NCBI GenBank assembly: GCA_009684525.1
Contig: WKKR01000003.1
Span: 186,001 to 250,000 of the forward strand
DNA from: Geobacter sp.
Lineage (GTDB): Bacteria; Desulfobacterota; Desulfuromonadia; Geobacterales; DSM-12255
Direction of reading: 5' to 3'
Length of the DNA stretch: 64,000 bases
In this document: positions 62,413 to 64,000 of the stretch, piece by piece
How the letters are laid out: each line of letters begins with the position of its first letter
Position numbering within the stretch: the stretch's first letter is position 1
Program-made: the position numbers and the translations under genes
Notes under the pieces: generated by a model
Database searches by the model: none
What the model saw: the letters and a program-made list of their open reading frames with translations, nothing else
What the model was told of the DNA's origin: nothing

Positions 62413-63870
62413 TCAGCCTTTGATATTGCCGATCGGGACCAGCCTGGCCACCCGCCTGCTCAGGCCGGCTGTCTCGGTGGCGGCAGCGACCTCGTCGATA
62501 TCCTTGTAGGCAGCCCCGGCCTCCTCTGCCAGCCCGCCCCAGGAATCGGTCCGGATGTAGATCCCCCGTTCTTCCATCTCCTGCTGCAGTTTCTGCCCCC
62601 GGTAGAGTTTCTTTGCCTGGTGGCGGCTCATGGTTCTGCCGCTGCCGTGGGCCGTGGTGGCAAAGGTGGCACTGCTGCTTTCGAGTCCGGCAAGCAGATA
62701 GGAGCCGGTCTCCATGCTGCCGCCGATGATGACCGGCTGGCCGGTCTCGCGGTAGCAGGGGGGGAGTTCCGCTGCACCGGGTCCCAGGGCGCGGGTGGCA
62801 CCCTTGCGGTGCACCAGGACCTCGCGTTCTTTCCCTCCCACCATGTGCCGCTCCAGTTTGGCGGTGTTGTGGGCCACGTCGTAGACCATCCGCATCCCCA
62901 GGTCAAAGGGGTCGCGGCCGAATGTTTCGCTGAAGACCTCCCGGATGCGGTGCAGGATCACCTGGCGGTTGGCAAAAGCCAGATTGACGGCGCACTTCAT
63001 GGCAGCGAAGTAGGCTTGACCTTCGGGTGATTGAAACGGGGCGCAGGCAAGTTCGCGGTCATTGACGGAGATGCCGTATTTTGCTCCCATCACCTTCAGG
63101 AAGAGCTGGAGGTAGTCGGTGGCCACCTGGTGGCCGAACCCCCGGCTGCCGCAGTGGAACATCACCACCACCTGGTTGGGGATGGTCAGGCCGAATGCGC
63201 GTGCCAGGCTCTGGTCATGGATGTTTTCTTCGCGGGCGACCTGGATCTCGCAGTAGTGATTACCGCTGCCGAGCGTGCCGAGCTGGCTGATGCCCCGCTC
63301 GACAGCCTTTTTGCTGACAGTTGTCGCATCCGCCCCGGCAAAACATCCCTCTTCCTCGGTCCGTTCCAGATCTTCGGGGATGGCATACCCGTTCTTCAGG
63401 CACCAGCGCGACCCCTGTTCCACCACCCGCCTGAATTCCGCATCCTTGAGCTTGATGAACCCCTGGCAGCCGACGCCGGTCGGTATCCGGGCAAAGAGGC
63501 GGTTGACCAGCCCGTGCAGCCGCGGGGTCACCTCTTCTTCGGTCAGGTTGGTGAGGACCAGCCGCATGCCGCAGTTGATGTCGAAGCCGATGCCACCGGG
63601 GGATATGACGCCGGTGCGCGGGTCCATGGCTGCAACGCCGCCGATGGGGAAGCCGTATCCCCAGTGGCCGTCAGGCATGCAGAAGGCATAGTCGAGGATC
63701 CCCGGCAGGCACGCCACATTCGATACCTGCTCGAAGACCCCGTCATCCATTCCGGCAATCAGCCCGTCGGACCCGAAGATCCGTGCCGGCACCAGCATCC
63801 CCGGCTTATAGCCGAGCGGCAATTCCCAAACTCCCTCGCGGACTTTCCTGAGTTGGCGCGGCATGGTCAT
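62413..63870 (-). CDS. rtcB: RNA-splicing ligase RtcB
   Basis: The 485-residue ligase joins RNA 3'-phosphate or 2',3'-cyclic phosphate to 5'-OH. GFDINCGMRLV supplies metal Cys, GTLGSGNHYCEIQVA and MFHCGSRGFGHQV further metal sites. HRKGATRALGPG and HGSGRTMSRHQA include the His that is guanylylated. The ATG at 63870 has GGAGG 6 bases upstream; upstream in-frame codons lack a site. It likely forms a repair operon with archease. The 130 bases to the window end show no gene. Confidence 0.94.
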   Translation of the reverse strand: MTMPRQLRKVREGVWELPLGYKPGMLVPARIFGSDGLIAGMDDGVFEQVSNVACLPGILDYAFCMPDGHWGYGFPIGGVAAMDPRTGVISPGGIGFDINCGMRLVLTNLTEEEVTPRLHGLVNRLFARIPTGVGCQGFIKLKDAEFRRVVEQGSRWCLKNGYAIPEDLERTEEEGCFAGADATTVSKKAVERGISQLGTLGSGNHYCEIQVAREENIHDQSLARAFGLTIPNQVVVMFHCGSRGFGHQVATDYLQLFLKVMGAKYGISVNDRELACAPFQSPEGQAYFAAMKCAVNLAFANRQVILHRIREVFSETFGRDPFDLGMRMVYDVAHNTAKLERHMVGGKEREVLVHRKGATRALGPGAAELPPCYRETGQPVIIGGSMETGSYLLAGLESSSATFATTAHGSGRTMSRHQAKKLYRGQKLQQEMEERGIYIRTDSWGGLAEEAGAAYKDIDEVAAATETAGLSRRVARLVPIGNIKG

Positions 63871-64000
63871 GGCGAACCTCCGTTGCCACGGGAACCTCTC
63901 TCCCGTATATGCAAGCATACACAACCCCGTCCTGCTCCACAACTGCCCAACCGGATCGCCTGGCACAACCTGCGAATAAGAGCAGCAAATTGACAACGGC

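Overview
The window looks like chromosome of a Geobacter-type member of the Desulfuromonadota. The support is a GC-rich genome with tightly packed operons, a complete-looking anaerobic (cbi-type) cobalamin operon containing a short ThiC-like protein, a PEP-CTERM protein, HDOD, PilZ and CZB-chemoreceptor signalling proteins, and several long palindromic repeats. No rRNA, tRNA, CRISPR, prophage or transposase gene was seen.

Positions 1-24063 (all minus strand) are a surface glycan or glycoprotein sugar cluster of 17 genes, probably read from a promoter near 24200. It starts with a C-methyltransferase, a 3,5-epimerase-like cupin and an SDR. Next come a GDP-heptose module (nucleotidyltransferase and GHMP kinase) and a split transketolase that could supply sedoheptulose 7-phosphate. 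These are followed by a TylF-type methyltransferase, a B12-binding radical SAM enzyme, an E1/ColD-like 3-dehydratase in which His replaces the PLP lysine, a GH36-like alpha-galactosidase, a GT2 and three SDR epimerase/dehydratases in a row. The cluster ends in two giant modular proteins. One has 1447 residues (GT, two methyltransferases, two GT4 units, TPR). The other has at least 1181 residues (radical SAM/SPASM, GT2, TPR-like, GT4, GT2) and runs off the left edge.

Positions 24284-26117 hold a small unknown protein, an HDOD protein and the ribosome-assembly GTPase EngB. Positions 26163-46277 are one roughly 20-kb plus-strand cobamide operon behind a cobalamin riboswitch and an intrinsic terminator. 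Gene order is cobU, cobT, cobS, cobC, cbiA, a bzaF-like gene, cbiM, cbiN, cbiQ, cbiO, cbiX, cbiC, cbiD, cbiET, cbiL, a small secreted protein, cbiF, cbiG, a cbiH-cbiP fusion, cbiB and cobD. It covers cobalt uptake, corrin ring synthesis, amidation, aminopropanol arm, lower-ligand synthesis and nucleotide loop assembly. No cbiJ or corrinoid adenosyltransferase gene was recognised in it.

Positions 46505-51080 hold a PilZ protein, two small Cys-rich proteins and a ZnuA/ZnuC/ZnuB-type metal ABC transporter followed by a NikR-type nickel regulator. Further right are a homocysteine methyltransferase/methylene-THF reductase fusion, DedA, a PEP-CTERM protein behind a sigma-54-like promoter, a CZB-domain chemoreceptor, transaldolase, FolK, a cupin, an alpha/beta hydrolase, an unknown conserved-looking protein, CorA, archease and the RNA ligase RtcB.

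Between genes there are at least four long nested palindromes (26468-26608, 28299-28351, 35156-35338, 60561-60748). Three repeat copies contain the TAG stop codon of the adjacent gene. All functions are read from sequence motifs by eye; no database search was run.
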